Assembly (NCBI GenBank): GCA_937775265.1
Contig: CALKBV010000009.1
Coordinates: 1-64,000, forward strand
Source: an uncultured Pseudomonadales bacterium
GTDB taxonomy: Bacteria > Pseudomonadota > Gammaproteobacteria > Pseudomonadales > Azotimanducaceae
Direction: 5' to 3'
DNA length: 64,000 nucleotides
This document shows positions 54,121-64,000 of this stretch, one piece after another. The notes beneath the pieces are model-generated. The model did not search any database and was not told the origin of the DNA. It worked only from the letters and a program-made list of their open reading frames with translations. The position numbers and the translations under genes were made by a program. How positions within the stretch are numbered: the stretch's first letter is position 1; every line of letters begins with the position of its first letter.

Positions 54121-54504
54121 TCAGCTTCCTAGGGCAATAAACTGGGGGGATCGGGATTTTCCGGCGGCGCCCAGTTCAGCCAGGTACTGCGGCCAGTTTT
54201 GTTGGTGATCTTCTCCCAGCTGGAACAGATACTCCCAGCTGAAAATGCCGGAATCATGGCCGTCTGAGAAAGTGATTTTTATGGCGTAGTGTCCCTGGGG
54301 TTGGATATCCAGGAACTGTACTTCTTTTTTGCCGTGCTGGAGAACCTCCTGCCCGGGACCATGACCCTGTACTTCGGCAGAAGGCGAAAATACCCTCAGG
54401 TACTCTGCTGACAACTGGTGAGAGTCACCATTCTGGTAAACCAATTCCAACGTGGCTGACTTTTTATGTACGTTAACTTCAGCGGGTGCGTTTGAGTTTT
54501 TCAT
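54121..54504 (-). CDS. DUF971 (GBBH-like N-terminal domain) protein
   Basis: A 127-residue protein consisting of the small domain otherwise found at the N-terminus of gamma-butyrobetaine hydroxylases: ATLELVYQNGDSHQLSAEYLRVFSPSAEVQGHG, then YAIKITFSDGHDSGIFSWEYLFQLGE. The stand-alone form is common next to hslUV in gammaproteobacteria; its role is unknown. It follows hslU after a short repeat-filled gap and precedes the ubiE unit. Confidence 0.9.
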   Translation of the reverse strand: MKNSNAPAEVNVHKKSATLELVYQNGDSHQLSAEYLRVFSPSAEVQGHGPGQEVLQHGKKEVQFLDIQPQGHYAIKITFSDGHDSGIFSWEYLFQLGEDHQQNWPQYLAELGAAGKSRSPQFIALGS

Positions 54505-54526
54505 CTCGAACAGTCTAAAAAAGAGT

Positions 54527-54568
54527 GAGCCATAGTAGATGAGTCATAGTTGATTATTCATAATTAGA
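54527..54568 (-). repeat. Tandem 14-bp repeats at the hslU 3' end
   Basis: Three adjacent 14-bp units on the + strand: GAGCCATAGTAGAT (54527), GAGTCATAGTTGAT (54541), and a weaker TATTCATAATTAGA (54555). The last one includes the hslU stop codon, so the array fills the gap to the DUF971 gene. Confidence 0.75.
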
Positions 54569-55889
54569 GTATATACCGGGAAAGGTCCGAATCGTTGGCG
54601 AGGTTCTGCAGATGTTCGTTAACGTAGGTTTCATCAATGTTGATGTCACCTGCTTCCTTTGCTGCGATATCGGTGGCATCAAAGGATAACTTTTCCAGAA
54701 GCCTCTCCATGACCGTGTGAAGTCTTCGCGCGCCAATGTTTTCTGTCTGCTCGTTAACCTGCCAGGCGATTTCAGCAATTCTGTGCACCGCTGGTTTAGC
54801 GAAGATGATGTTCAGGCCTTCTGTTTGCATTAGCGCCTGGTACTGTTCGACGAGCGATGCGTCCGGTTCGGTCAGAATTTTTTCGAAATCCTCGATGCTG
54901 AGTGCAGAAAGTTCTACCCGGATGGGTAACCGTCCTTGCAGCTCCGGTATGAGGTCCGAAGGCTTGGAGAGATGGAAAGCACCTGAAGCAATAAACAGAA
55001 TGTGATCTGTTCGGATTATGCCGTACTTTGTGGACACGTTACTGCCTTCTATCATCGGCAGAAGGTCCCTTTGTACGCCTTCGCGTGAGACATCGGCGCC
55101 TCCGTGGTCTGCCCGCTTTGCGATCTTGTCCATTTCGTCAATGAAAACGATACCAGTTTGCTCTACGGCCTCAACTGCGGTGCTTCGAAGCTCGTCTTCG
55201 TTTATAAGCTTAGCTGCTTCCTCGTCAGTGACTCGGCGCATTGCGTCTTTCACGGTCATTTTTTTTGACTTGTTTTTCCCGGGAGCCATGGACGAGAACA
55301 TATTTTGTAGCTGGCTGGTCATTTCTTCCATGCCAGGTGGCGCCATGATTTCAACCCCAATCGCAGTGGCCTGGACTTCCATTTCGACTTCTTTGTCGTC
55401 CAGTTCCCCTTCTCTTAATTTTTTACGAAACAACTGGCGAGTAGATGAGTTCTCATCTGAATCACCGTCCCTTGCCGATGGCAACAAAGCCTCAAGTACT
55501 CGGTCTTCTGCGGCTTCGAAAGCCCGCGGCTCTGCTTGCTTTATTTGTTCGTCGCGCAGCATTTTGACGGCCGCTTCAGCCAGATCCCGGATAATCGATT
55601 CCACGTCGCGACCGACATACCCGACCTCAGTGAACTTGGTCGCCTCCACCTTGATAAAGGGTGCTCCAGCGAGTTTGGCTAGTCGCCGCGCGATTTCTGT
55701 TTTACCAACCCCTGTCGGGCCAATCATCAGGATGTTTTTGGGGGATATCTCCGTTCGGAGCTCCTCAGGCAATTGCATTCGTCTCCAGCGGTTTCTGAGC
55801 GCAATGGCTACTGCCCGTTTTGCGTCATTCTGTCCGATAATGTGTTTGTCGAGATCGTGGACGATCTCCCTGGGGGTCATGTTGGACAT
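54564..55889 (-). CDS. hslU: HslU unfoldase ATPase of the HslVU protease
   Basis: A 441-residue AAA+ unfoldase: [32 protein letters not shown] read in parts, Walker [15 protein letters not shown], pore loop GYVGRDVES, Walker [12 protein letters not shown], sensor FIASGAFH, and C-terminal tail SRYIL that docks into HslV. The intermediate I-domain lies between. It is co-transcribed with hslV (9-bp gap) from the sigma32 promoter at 56491. Confidence 0.98.
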   Translation of the reverse strand: MSNMTPREIVHDLDKHIIGQNDAKRAVAIALRNRWRRMQLPEELRTEISPKNILMIGPTGVGKTEIARRLAKLAGAPFIKVEATKFTEVGYVGRDVESIIRDLAEAAVKMLRDEQIKQAEPRAFEAAEDRVLEALLPSARDGDSDENSSTRQLFRKKLREGELDDKEVEMEVQATAIGVEIMAPPGMEEMTSQLQNMFSSMAPGKNKSKKMTVKDAMRRVTDEEAAKLINEDELRSTAVEAVEQTGIVFIDEMDKIAKRADHGGADVSREGVQRDLLPMIEGSNVSTKYGIIRTDHILFIASGAFHLSKPSDLIPELQGRLPIRVELSALSIEDFEKILTEPDASLVEQYQALMQTEGLNIIFAKPAVHRIAEIAWQVNEQTENIGARRLHTVMERLLEKLSFDATDIAAKEAGDINIDETYVNEHLQNLANDSDLSRYIL

Positions 55890-55898
55890 GTGTTTCCT

Positions 55899-56438
55899 TT
55901 AGAAGGTGATTTCTTCGATCGTTTGTTCTTGGTTTGTATAGATGCAAATATCACCCGCTATGGAGAGGCTTTTCTCGACTATCTCTCTGGCGCTGAGTTC
56001 TGTATTGCCCAGTAACGCAAGGGCGGCTGACTTTGCGTACTGGCCGCCCGACCCGATCGCCATAATACCATCGTTAGGCTCGACGACGTCTCCATTGCCG
56101 GTTATCAATAATGAATTCTCGTTGTCGGCGACCACAAGCAAGGCTTCGAGACGACGAAGGGCGCGGTCGGTTCGCCAGTCTTTGGCAAGTTCCACTGCGG
56201 CCAGCACCAGGTTTCCCTGGTGTTTTTCCAGCTTTCCTTCAAAGCGCTCTACCAGAGTGAAACCATCAGCGGTACCTCCTGCAAACCCGGCAATGACATT
56301 GTCTTTATAGAGTCGCCTGACTTTCCTCGCATTGGCTTTCATGACGGTGTCGCCCATGGTCACTTGGCCGTCGCCGCCGACGACAACGGAGTTGCCTTTT
56401 CGAACAGAAAGAATGGTTGTGCCTTCGAATTGATTCAA
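55899..56438 (-). CDS. hslV: HslV protease subunit
   Basis: A 179-residue threonine protease. MNQFEG appears to be a short propeptide, leaving the catalytic Thr7 in [36 protein letters not shown] follows, and the C-terminal [13 protein letters not shown] is usual. It forms the double hexamer that degrades proteins fed by HslU, mainly in heat stress. The gene is preceded by a strong heat-shock promoter. Confidence 0.98.
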   Translation of the reverse strand: MNQFEGTTILSVRKGNSVVVGGDGQVTMGDTVMKANARKVRRLYKDNVIAGFAGGTADGFTLVERFEGKLEKHQGNLVLAAVELAKDWRTDRALRRLEALLVVADNENSLLITGNGDVVEPNDGIMAIGSGGQYAKSAALALLGNTELSAREIVEKSLSIAGDICIYTNQEQTIEEITF

Positions 56439-56490
56439 TGGGTTTGGTCTCGTGTCTGGTATTTTGGGGCGTTGGATCGCGTTAAAAGAA

Positions 56491-56519
56491 AGATGGGGTG
56501 TAATCCGCTAATTTTCAAG
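56491..56519 (-). promoter_or_regulatory. sigma32 heat-shock promoter of hslVU
   Basis: The minus strand carries CTTGAAA, a 14-base spacer and CCCCATCT, a near-perfect match to the sigma32 consensus (CTTGAA / CCCCATnT). It ends 53 bp before the hslV ATG, within the 96-bp gap after the SPOR gene. Confidence 0.93.
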
Positions 56520-56534
56520 TCATTAATGTTAGTT

Positions 56535-57092
56535 TCAGGAGGCTGGAATCTTCATTGGAATAGAGGGTATCTCGGCCTGAGCAAGCTTGTTCTGTGCTCT
56601 ACTGCGTTCCAGTCCGGAATCGAACGGGCCGACGATGATCCTGTGCCAACTGGCACCGTCCACCTTCACTTCCTGGATGCTGACATCCAAACCCATCAGT
56701 ATCAAGGTAGCTCTGCGCTCATCAGCATCTATGGCTTCCTTGAATGATCCTGCCTGTAATATCCACCTTGAGTTATCAACAATCACCTTTGCACCAGTTT
56801 TGGTGTATTCCTCGACGACCGGGACGACCGATTTCGGGAAAATTTCGTAGAAATCCCACTGCATGCGGTCATCGTTGGCTAGTGGTTCGGCCTTGGGTTT
56901 CCCACCATCGGTTGCCAGGATGCCTCCAGACGGTTTCAGGTAGAAGAGGGCAATCAGGAAAGTGATGAAGGCGCCAACCAGGAACCCTGTAACAAATGTT
57001 GCCAAAGAGAAGGTTCTCGCCCGTGCCGCGCCGGGTGGTGAGTCGCGGGTCGATTTCTTTGGGGGACGTTTTTTCGCGAAGTCCTGAGTCAT
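56535..57092 (-). CDS. SPOR-domain division-type membrane protein (FtsN-like)
   Basis: 185 residues: a basic cytoplasmic start (AKKRPPKKSTRDSPPGAARAR), one membrane helix (FVTGFLVGAFITFLIALFYL), a periplasmic linker and a C-terminal SPOR domain (RWILQAGSFKEAIDADERRATLILMGLDVSIQEVKVD, WHRIIVGPFDSG). SPOR domains bind denuded peptidoglycan at the septum. It is shorter than E. coli FtsN, and its location near priA and hslV matches the pseudomonad FtsN-like gene. Function in division is likely but not certain. Confidence 0.85.
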   Translation of the reverse strand: MTQDFAKKRPPKKSTRDSPPGAARARTFSLATFVTGFLVGAFITFLIALFYLKPSGGILATDGGKPKAEPLANDDRMQWDFYEIFPKSVVPVVEEYTKTGAKVIVDNSRWILQAGSFKEAIDADERRATLILMGLDVSIQEVKVDGASWHRIIVGPFDSGLERSRAQNKLAQAEIPSIPMKIPAS

Positions 57093-57174
57093 TAAAATTC
57101 GAATAGAGAATATGCAGGGAGATTGTAGGGAAACCGCTAAAAAGTATCTAGAGCGATTTCTTGATTGGAAGGGT

Positions 57175-57191
57175 CTATCGGCTTCCGATAG
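57175..57191 (-). terminator. Hairpin after priA
   Basis: CTATCGG-CTT-CCGATAG is a perfect 7-bp stem located 3 bp after the priA stop codon. No T-run follows, so it may slow or protect the transcript end rather than fully terminate it. Confidence 0.5.
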
Positions 57192-57194
57192 GCG

Positions 57195-59387
57195 CTAAAA
57201 CATGTCTGTTGGATCTACGTCCACCGACCAGCGCACCTTTTTTGAGTCGGGCAAGGATTCCGTAGTCTGAATGATTTCGCGTACCTCCCGGTGCAGATCT
57301 GACCGGTTTGCCGAGTTTACTATCAGCAGCTGGCGATATCGGCCTGCTTTCTTCTCCATGAGAGCGGGTATTGGTCCCAACAGGTTCACGGTGTTGCGCA
57401 CCTGTACCTTCGCGATGATGGATTCAAGAAACGATCTGGCGGTAGTTGATGAGTTGGCCTCAGCCCTGATGATGGCATGGAACGTAAAAGGTGGTAAGCC
57501 AGCTTCCTTTCGTTCCTGGAGCAGACCAGTAGCGAATTCGAAATAACCATCCTGAACGAGTGTTTCCATCAGGGGATGTGTGGCAAAAGCCGTCTGGATA
57601 GTGACGGTGCCAGGTTTATCTGCCCGTCCCGAACGCCCGCCCACCTGCAGGATAATCTGGCCCAGTTTTTCCGTTGCCCTGAAATCCGCTGAGTAGAACC
57701 CAGAGTCGATGTCCAACATGGCCACCAGTGTTACATTGGGGAAATGGTGTCCTTTTGCGAGGAGTTGGGTGCCTACCAGGATGGCTGATTCGCCGGTGTT
57801 GATCTCTGAAATGAACGATTCCATCGATCCTTTGCGTCTGGTGGAATCCTTGTCGATGCGCAGGACCGGGAATTCGGGGAACATTGCGGTCAGTGTCTGT
57901 TCGATTCGTTGGGTGCCCAGGCCTAATGGTGAGAGCTGGCTGCTGCGGCAGGATTGGCAACGGGTGATGTGGTGGCTAATGGTGCCACAGTGATGACAAA
58001 CCAGCGTATTGGTATTCAGATGGTACGTCAGTTTTGCGTCGCACCGGCTGCAGTGTGCGATCCAGCTGCAATCGTTGCAGATCATCACCGGTGCGAAGCC
58101 TCGCCGGTTAATGAAGATCAGGACCTGTTCTTTGTTTGCGAGTCGCTCACCAATCCGGTGGCGCAATGCCCGGGTAAGTCCGTCTTTCTGCTCCAGGTGG
58201 CGAGTATCCAGGAGCTCGTAGCGTTCTGGTTCGATGCCGGGTGGGCGCGTCGCAAGTTCTAGTAGGTGATACTTTCCGCTGTCCGCATTGTGCAGGCTCT
58301 CTAGCGAGGGCGTCGCTGAACCCAGAATGACAGGCAAACCTTCGAATCCGGCGCGCAGAACCGCGAGGTCGCGTGCTGAATATCGAAACCCATCCTGTTG
58401 CTTGTATGAAGCGTCATGTTCCTCGTCAACAATGATAGCCCCGGGAAACTTGAGTGGCGTGTAAATCGCAGATCGGGTACCCAGGATGATGCCTGCTGAG
58501 CCCTCCCTGGCCTGAAGCCAGCCAAGAGCTCTTTGTTTGTCTGTCAACGAAGAGTGGAGAATCGTGACGGGGACATCGAACCTGTCCTGGAATCTTGAAA
58601 TAGTCTGGGGCGTCAGGCCTATTTCTGGTACTAGGATCAGCACCTGTTTGCCTGCCTTTAATAGCGGTTCTATGACTCTCAGATAGACTTCTGTTTTCCC
58701 GCTGCCCGTCACGCCGTATAGAAGGAAAGGTTTTCCGTCGGCGCGGTTTTGAATTGCGTGTATTGCCGTTGCCTGTTCCTCTGTGACCGTTATTCCCGAG
58801 TGGTTAACCGAGCCAGAAGAGAAGGGCTCAAGGGGTGCCGGAACTTCCGCGCGCCATTGTGCCCAGTCTTTTTTTTCAATCGAGCGGATTGTTTGACTTG
58901 AGATATCCATGGCGCTTAGTTCTTCTCTAGTACGCCCGGATTGTTGCAATGCGCCCAGCAGTTTCCGCTGCGCGTGTGCTCGCCCCAGGGATTGTTGGTC
59001 AATCAGGCTTCCTGCGGGTGTCAGGATCAAATTTTGGCTGGGCTCCTGGGGGTCTGCGCCTTTTCGAAGGAGGGAGGGAAGTGCGGTCGCCAAGACTTCT
59101 CCAATTGGGTGGTGATAATAATCGGATGCCCAGCGGCATAACCTGAGAATTGGTTCAGTTAGGTTTCCTCCGGCGCCCAACACCTCAAGGACAGGTCTCA
59201 CCTTTGCAATATCGATATCAGGCCGGCTGTTCACCTCAGTGACAACACCAATCAACTTCCTGGATCCAAAAGGTACTCGTACACGCGAACCAATAGTGAC
59301 CCGCTCATTTGCGGGCAGGCTATAATGGAACAGGTTGCGTAATGGCGTGGGGATGGCAACTGCAACAAAAATTGTTGAATCTGGCAT
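57195..59387 (-). CDS. priA: Primosomal helicase PriA
   Basis: A 730-residue 3'-5' DNA helicase that restarts stalled replication. The N-terminal 3'BD domain begins at TIFVAVAIPTPLRNLFHYSLP. Walker A is GVTGSGKTEVYLR, the DEEH box is VDEEHDASYKQ, and paired zinc sites appear as MICNDCSWIAHCSRCDAKL and LVCHHCGTISHHITRCQSC. I start at the ATG at 59387, where conserved sequence begins. It is divergent from rpmE. argS, which in pseudomonads follows priA, is not here. Confidence 0.97.
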   Translation of the reverse strand: MPDSTIFVAVAIPTPLRNLFHYSLPANERVTIGSRVRVPFGSRKLIGVVTEVNSRPDIDIAKVRPVLEVLGAGGNLTEPILRLCRWASDYYHHPIGEVLATALPSLLRKGADPQEPSQNLILTPAGSLIDQQSLGRAHAQRKLLGALQQSGRTREELSAMDISSQTIRSIEKKDWAQWRAEVPAPLEPFSSGSVNHSGITVTEEQATAIHAIQNRADGKPFLLYGVTGSGKTEVYLRVIEPLLKAGKQVLILVPEIGLTPQTISRFQDRFDVPVTILHSSLTDKQRALGWLQAREGSAGIILGTRSAIYTPLKFPGAIIVDEEHDASYKQQDGFRYSARDLAVLRAGFEGLPVILGSATPSLESLHNADSGKYHLLELATRPPGIEPERYELLDTRHLEQKDGLTRALRHRIGERLANKEQVLIFINRRGFAPVMICNDCSWIAHCSRCDAKLTYHLNTNTLVCHHCGTISHHITRCQSCRSSQLSPLGLGTQRIEQTLTAMFPEFPVLRIDKDSTRRKGSMESFISEINTGESAILVGTQLLAKGHHFPNVTLVAMLDIDSGFYSADFRATEKLGQIILQVGGRSGRADKPGTVTIQTAFATHPLMETLVQDGYFEFATGLLQERKEAGLPPFTFHAIIRAEANSSTTARSFLESIIAKVQVRNTVNLLGPIPALMEKKAGRYRQLLIVNSANRSDLHREVREIIQTTESLPDSKKVRWSVDVDPTDMF

Positions 59388-59468
59388 TGTTGACGCGCAG
59401 GAGTAAAATATCATTATGCCACTTGTGGGGCATGCTGTAGCCCATAGAAAATGAGGTTTACCCAATCC

Positions 59469-59496
59469 TTGTCATTCGATAAGGTTCTGGTATCAT
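59469..59496 (+). promoter_or_regulatory. sigma70 promoter of rpmE
   Basis: TTGTCA, a 16-base spacer and TATCAT, with TGG forming an extended -10 just before the -10 box. Transcription would begin near 59503, about 25 bp before the rpmE ATG. Confidence 0.75.
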
Positions 59497-59527
59497 TCGC
59501 CACCTTTAATTAGCAGGGCTGCTCGAG

Positions 59528-59734
59528 ATGAAAGCCGAAATCCATCCAAAATACGAAGAAATCACTGCAACCTGCAGCTGCGGCAATGTGATTAAAACCC
59601 GGTCGACTACTTGTGAAGATATTCACCTGGAAGTCTGCTCAAATTGTCACCCGTTCTATACAGGTAAGCAGAAAGTTATTGACTCCGCTGGCCGAATCGA
59701 TCGCTTTAACAAGCGTTTCAGTAGAGGGAAATAG
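59528..59734 (+). CDS. rpmE: Ribosomal protein L31 (zinc form)
   Basis: 68 residues: [57 protein letters not shown]. The four cysteines (CSC and CSNC) mark the zinc-binding C+ form. It joins the two ribosomal subunits at bridge B1. Own promoter and terminator show a single-gene unit. Confidence 0.98.
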   Translation: MKAEIHPKYEEITATCSCGNVIKTRSTTCEDIHLEVCSNCHPFYTGKQKVIDSAGRIDRFNKRFSRGK

Positions 59735-59747
59735 TTGCTGTTTGTTT

Positions 59748-59776
59748 AAAAAAGGCGCCGTAGGCGCCTTTTTTTA
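59748..59776 (+). terminator. Rho-independent terminator of rpmE
   Basis: AAAAAAGGCGCC, GTA loop and GGCGCC followed by T7 form a strong stem 14 bp after the stop codon. Confidence 0.93.
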
Positions 59777-60036
59777 TGGTTTGAATTTGTCGTGGGGCTC
59801 GCGAGCAGTGGTCCAGACAATAGAGCGGATGGGCAGTGCCCGCGCTGCAGGCGCTTCGCTCGAACCAGGTTACGAGTAGACCCACCATTCCTTTCGACGT
59901 GAATCAGTGCCTCCTGGAGATGCTTCCGTTTAGGTAACTCGCGAGCGCCTGCTGCGCGGGCACGATCTGCGAGACCCTGACATCTGGACTACCGCCCGCT
60001 AGAAATCGCGGGGCCGGCACGGGTAAAAAATAAAAA
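59777..60036. other. Gap between rpmE and the PBP1A gene, with inverted repeat
   Basis: No gene is visible in these 260 bp. A near-perfect inverted repeat of 23-24 bp lies at 59836-59859 and 59941-59963, with an 81-bp spacer: the left arm begins GTGCCCGCGCTGCAGGCGCT and the right arm is its complement apart from a substitution and one missing base. The gap would hold the end of the PBP1A transcript. Confidence 0.55.
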
Positions 60037-62412
60037 TCAGAAAATATCCTGCGTGATACTGGAATCCTCTGAATGATTTTGGATCTCCAGTGCCGACGGT
60101 ACCCTCTCTTCCCTGAAGATCTCGAAGATGCCCTTGGGGTCGGCGGGGTCCGTCCTGAGGCCAGTCGCAGGATCAATCTTTACGGAGACCATGCCATCGG
60201 GTCTGGCGAGTTGCGAAGACTCAGATTCGGGGGGCAGTGCTTTCCGCATGAACTCAATCCATGTTTCGATGGGGATTGTTGATCCCCATTCCCGGTTACC
60301 CACAGGACTGTTGTCGCTGAATCCGGCCCATGATGTCGCCACCAGGTCGGGGGTAAATCCTGAAAACCAGATGTCTGCATCGTTGGTTGTACCGGTTTTC
60401 CCGTGGAGATCGCCTCGCTTTAGGGCACGCATTGCTTTTGTGCCTGTGCCGCGCCTGATGGCGTCTGAGAGCATGGTGTTCATGATATGAGCGACCCGCG
60501 GTTCGATAATTCTTTTGGCCTTGTTCAGGCCATTGCAGTTTACCGTGCAGGCGACTTCAGGATTGGCCTGGAAGAGGGAGTCTCTATTGATAGAGTCCAG
60601 TTCGCGAATCAGGTAGGGCGTCACCTTAAAGCCACCATTGGCGAACGCTGCGTATCCCGTCACGACCTCCAGAGGGGTCAGCGCAATCGTCCCCCCGCCA
60701 AAAGCAAGCTGGAGATCTCGAGGGAAGCTTGATGTGTCGAATCCAAACCGGGAAACATAATTGATGGCATTTTGGGGGCCATAGTCCAGGATCACCCGAA
60801 TAGAGACGAGGTTGATGGACCGATACAATGCTTCGCGCAACCTGATGTTGCCATGAAAGACATCGCTGGAATTTTTTGGTCGATAAGTCTTTTCCAGTTC
60901 TTCCCCGGGTAAGACCAGTGGAGCATCGTTATAAATAGAGGCGGCAGTGAGGCCGTTTTCTATGGCGCCCGTATAGTAGAAGGGTTTGAAATTGGACCCG
61001 GGTTGACGTCTGGCCTGGGTCGCGTGGTTGAACTGTCTTGCGTTAAAATCAAAACCACCGACGATCGCCTTGATGGCCCCGTCATAAGGATCGAGCGCGA
61101 CGATGGCACCTTGAATATTTGGGTGTTGTCCAAGCCGGACTGTTCCGTCATCTGAAATTTCATAACGAATGACGTCGCCCGGAGCGACGATTTCGGCAGC
61201 GGTTTTGGGGGTAGGCGCCCGTCGATCTGCGTCAATGTAAGGTCTTGCCCAACTGAGTCCATCCCAGTCAATGCTGACCTCTTCAAGGTCCTGGGTCAGA
61301 ACACTGATTTGCGTTTCGCTAACCCTTGTAACGATACCTGGGTGCTGGCCACCAAAAACCGCCATTACAGACAGTGTCCTGGACCAATTCTCGGGATAGC
61401 CATACTCAGGCGCGGCAAGGTACTCGTCTGTTCCCTGGATTCTTCGATATTCCGGTCCCCGATATCCGTGTCTCCGGTCGTACTCGAGTAACTTGTTGCT
61501 CACGGCATCCTCTGCGGACAGCTGCATTTGGGAAGAGAGGGTCGTATGGGCAATCATTCCCTGGTTGTAAGCATTACTACCGTATTTTTGAAGTAAGTGC
61601 TTACGAACCATTTCTGCGGCGTAAAGTGCAGGAAGTTCTACATTCCGACCGTACACCTGGGCTGTGATAGGCGACTGGAAAGCTTCGTCGTACTGCGTCT
61701 GGCTGATTGATCCCTGTTCCAGCATTCGGAGCAGCACGAGGTTACGGCGCGCAATTGAACGACGTGGACCGTTTATCGGATTTCCTGCTTCGGGAGCCTG
61801 TGGGATTCCGGCGAGCATCGCCAATTGCGCGAGACTCAGTTGGTTAACATCTTTCCCATAGTAGGTGTTCGCAGCGGCCTGGATGCCAAAGGCATGTTTC
61901 CCGAAAGGAATAATGTTGAGATATAGCGTCAGTATTTGTTCCTTGGAAAGCTCCCTCTCAATCTTGACAGCAAGGAGCATCTCCTTGAATTTCCTAAGAA
62001 ATCTGACCTCTATGTCTCCAGATATGTTCTTTACCAGCTGCATGGTAATAGTCGAGGCCCCGGTTCTTATCTGGCCCCGGTTGCGAACCAACTGCCAAGT
62101 GGCGTTAACCAGTGTCACCACGTCTATGCCGCCGTGTTCAAAAAAGCGTTTGTCCTCTGTGTCCAGCAAGGCCTTGATAAACAAGGGTGGAATTTCTTCA
62201 AACGTCACGGGCGTCAGTCGTTCGCCGAATTCCTGGACCAGCAATCCATCGTCAGAGTAGATTCGAAGCGGGGCTTTTAGTGCGACCTCACTGAAGCTCC
62301 TGGTGTCGGGTATTTGGGGGTTCAGATACAGGAAGGCTGCGGTTAGAACCAGTAAAGCTGCGCTCCCTAGTCCAATCAGAAACCAATAAGTGAGGTTGAA
62401 TATTTTTTTCAT
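60037..62412 (-). CDS. mrcA: Penicillin-binding protein 1A
   Basis: About 791 residues: a membrane anchor (IFNLTYWFLIGLGSAALLVLTAAFLYL), the GT51 glycosyltransferase with EDKRFFEHGGIDVV and RNRGQIRTGASTITMQL (two short motifs), an OB-like insert (SIDWDGLSWARPY) and the transpeptidase with the SxxK serine in GSNFKPF, SxN in SINLV and KTGTTND. It polymerises and cross-links peptidoglycan. I start at ATG 62412, where the anchor begins; an ATG at 62475 would add 21 residues. It is divergent from pilM, as in pseudomonads. Confidence 0.96.
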   Translation of the reverse strand: MKKIFNLTYWFLIGLGSAALLVLTAAFLYLNPQIPDTRSFSEVALKAPLRIYSDDGLLVQEFGERLTPVTFEEIPPLFIKALLDTEDKRFFEHGGIDVVTLVNATWQLVRNRGQIRTGASTITMQLVKNISGDIEVRFLRKFKEMLLAVKIERELSKEQILTLYLNIIPFGKHAFGIQAAANTYYGKDVNQLSLAQLAMLAGIPQAPEAGNPINGPRRSIARRNLVLLRMLEQGSISQTQYDEAFQSPITAQVYGRNVELPALYAAEMVRKHLLQKYGSNAYNQGMIAHTTLSSQMQLSAEDAVSNKLLEYDRRHGYRGPEYRRIQGTDEYLAAPEYGYPENWSRTLSVMAVFGGQHPGIVTRVSETQISVLTQDLEEVSIDWDGLSWARPYIDADRRAPTPKTAAEIVAPGDVIRYEISDDGTVRLGQHPNIQGAIVALDPYDGAIKAIVGGFDFNARQFNHATQARRQPGSNFKPFYYTGAIENGLTAASIYNDAPLVLPGEELEKTYRPKNSSDVFHGNIRLREALYRSINLVSIRVILDYGPQNAINYVSRFGFDTSSFPRDLQLAFGGGTIALTPLEVVTGYAAFANGGFKVTPYLIRELDSINRDSLFQANPEVACTVNCNGLNKAKRIIEPRVAHIMNTMLSDAIRRGTGTKAMRALKRGDLHGKTGTTNDADIWFSGFTPDLVATSWAGFSDNSPVGNREWGSTIPIETWIEFMRKALPPESESSQLARPDGMVSVKIDPATGLRTDPADPKGIFEIFREERVPSALEIQNHSEDSSITQDIF

Positions 62413-62683
62413 CAGGGACAGCGCATATCGAGTGGGGCCTAAAGCTGCTTTATTATAGGTGGAAAGGTCAGTCATGCGAAATTGGTAAAAAACACTATGC
62501 TAATTGGCCCATTTTCACCCTATACGTCGGTAGCAGGAGGCGTCCCTCGGGGTTACGGGGACAAAGAAATTGTTGAAAAATGAACGTTTTACGTCATTTA
62601 TTTTCGTTTAAATTGTTTGCGCTGAGATTAAACCTGTTATTTAATGTAATTTTGCATAAAGTTGCTGTAAGTGCAGGTACTTC

Positions 62684-63806
<1,123 letters not shown>

Positions 63807-63816
63807 GAGCCGAATA

Positions 63817-64000
63817 ATGATTACTGATATAAAAATCAACTTACTTCCCTGGAGGGAAGAGGTAAGAGAGGAAAAGAAAAACGAGTTCCTCAAAATTTTG
63901 ATTGCGATATTGGTTCTTGCCGGAGCGCTGGTGGGTAGCGTTGACCGTTATTACAATCGAGCAATTGATCACCAGGCATCGCGTAACGCTTTTCTGCAGG
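63817..64000 (+). CDS. pilN: Pilus assembly protein PilN (partial, cut by window end)
   Basis: The first 61 residues: MITDIKINLLPWREEVREEKKNEF carries the conserved INLLPWR motif that binds PilM, followed by the start of a membrane helix (FLKILIAILVLAGALVGSV). The coding frame continues past the window. Confidence 0.93.
   Translation, partial: MITDIKINLLPWREEVREEKKNEFLKILIAILVLAGALVGSVDRYYNRAIDHQASRNAFLQ

Noticed and set aside
31452..54568. The tandem repeats at 31452, 51511 and 54527 as CRISPR arrays
   Set aside because: Units are 14-21 bp and directly joined with no unique spacers, and no cas gene is present.
55018..55902. 294-codon frame antisense to hslU
   Set aside because: Ser-rich mirror of a highly conserved gene.

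Overview
The window looks like a chromosomal segment of a free-living, probably marine, gammaproteobacterium, though this is an inference. It rests on Tat, SecB, ubiquinone, NtrBC/sigma54, HslVU and PilMN genes of gammaproteobacterial type, in an order close to what I remember of the Pseudomonas chromosome: yggX-mutY-asmA; hisB-hisA; yibQ-ctpA-envC-gpmI; rhodanese-grx-secB-trmL-ntrC-ntrB-glnA; bipA; dtd; tatCBA-hisE-hisI-ubiB-ubiE; hslUV; priA-rpmE; ponA-pilMN. I found no transposase, integrase, phage gene or CRISPR array.

Region 1 (1-5113) holds tRNA-Phe(GAA), a TauD/TfdA-type dioxygenase, yggX, mutY, an AsmA-like protein and a single-domain cyclic-nucleotide-binding protein. Region 2 (5114-12300) holds two very large genes: a secreted lipoprotein with tandem Ig-like repeats, and a transporter-like membrane protein fused to a long HEAT-type tail. 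A related sequence of about 57 bp lies next to the 3' end of one and between the 3' end of the other and the next gene.

Region 3 (12400-31320) is an accessory metabolic block. It contains an adrenodoxin-reductase-type flavoprotein, two intact luciferase-like (LLM) oxidoreductases and a third cut down to its N-terminus, a MATE pump, a 6PGDH-like dehydrogenase, a DUF808 membrane protein, a lactonase-like amidohydrolase, an SdsA-type alkyl sulfatase, an alpha/beta hydrolase behind two very small ORFs, a paired acyl-CoA dehydrogenase, a cupin, an MFS carrier, a SnoaL-like secreted protein, a Prx5 peroxiredoxin, an EamA transporter, tRNA-Gly(CCC) and a DUF427 protein. Together they suggest breakdown of sulfated or lactonised carbon, with the products entering beta-oxidation-like steps.

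Region 4 (31450-64000) is conserved core. It covers histidine synthesis (hisB, hisA, hisE, hisI; no hisH or hisF), envelope and division genes, nitrogen control, sulfur relay, translation factors, Tat export, ubiquinone synthesis, heat-shock protease, replication restart, ribosomal protein L31, PBP1A and the start of the type IV pilus operon. Regulation is readable here: sigma54 promoters with paired NtrC sites before both glnA and ntrBC, a near-consensus sigma32 promoter before hslVU, and an extended -10 promoter before rpmE.

Oddities include a proline-iminopeptidase homologue lacking its serine nucleophile, three single-base frame disruptions (ntrC, the EamA gene, the DUF808 gene), and short tandem repeats in several non-coding gaps, including those in front of both hisB and hisI.
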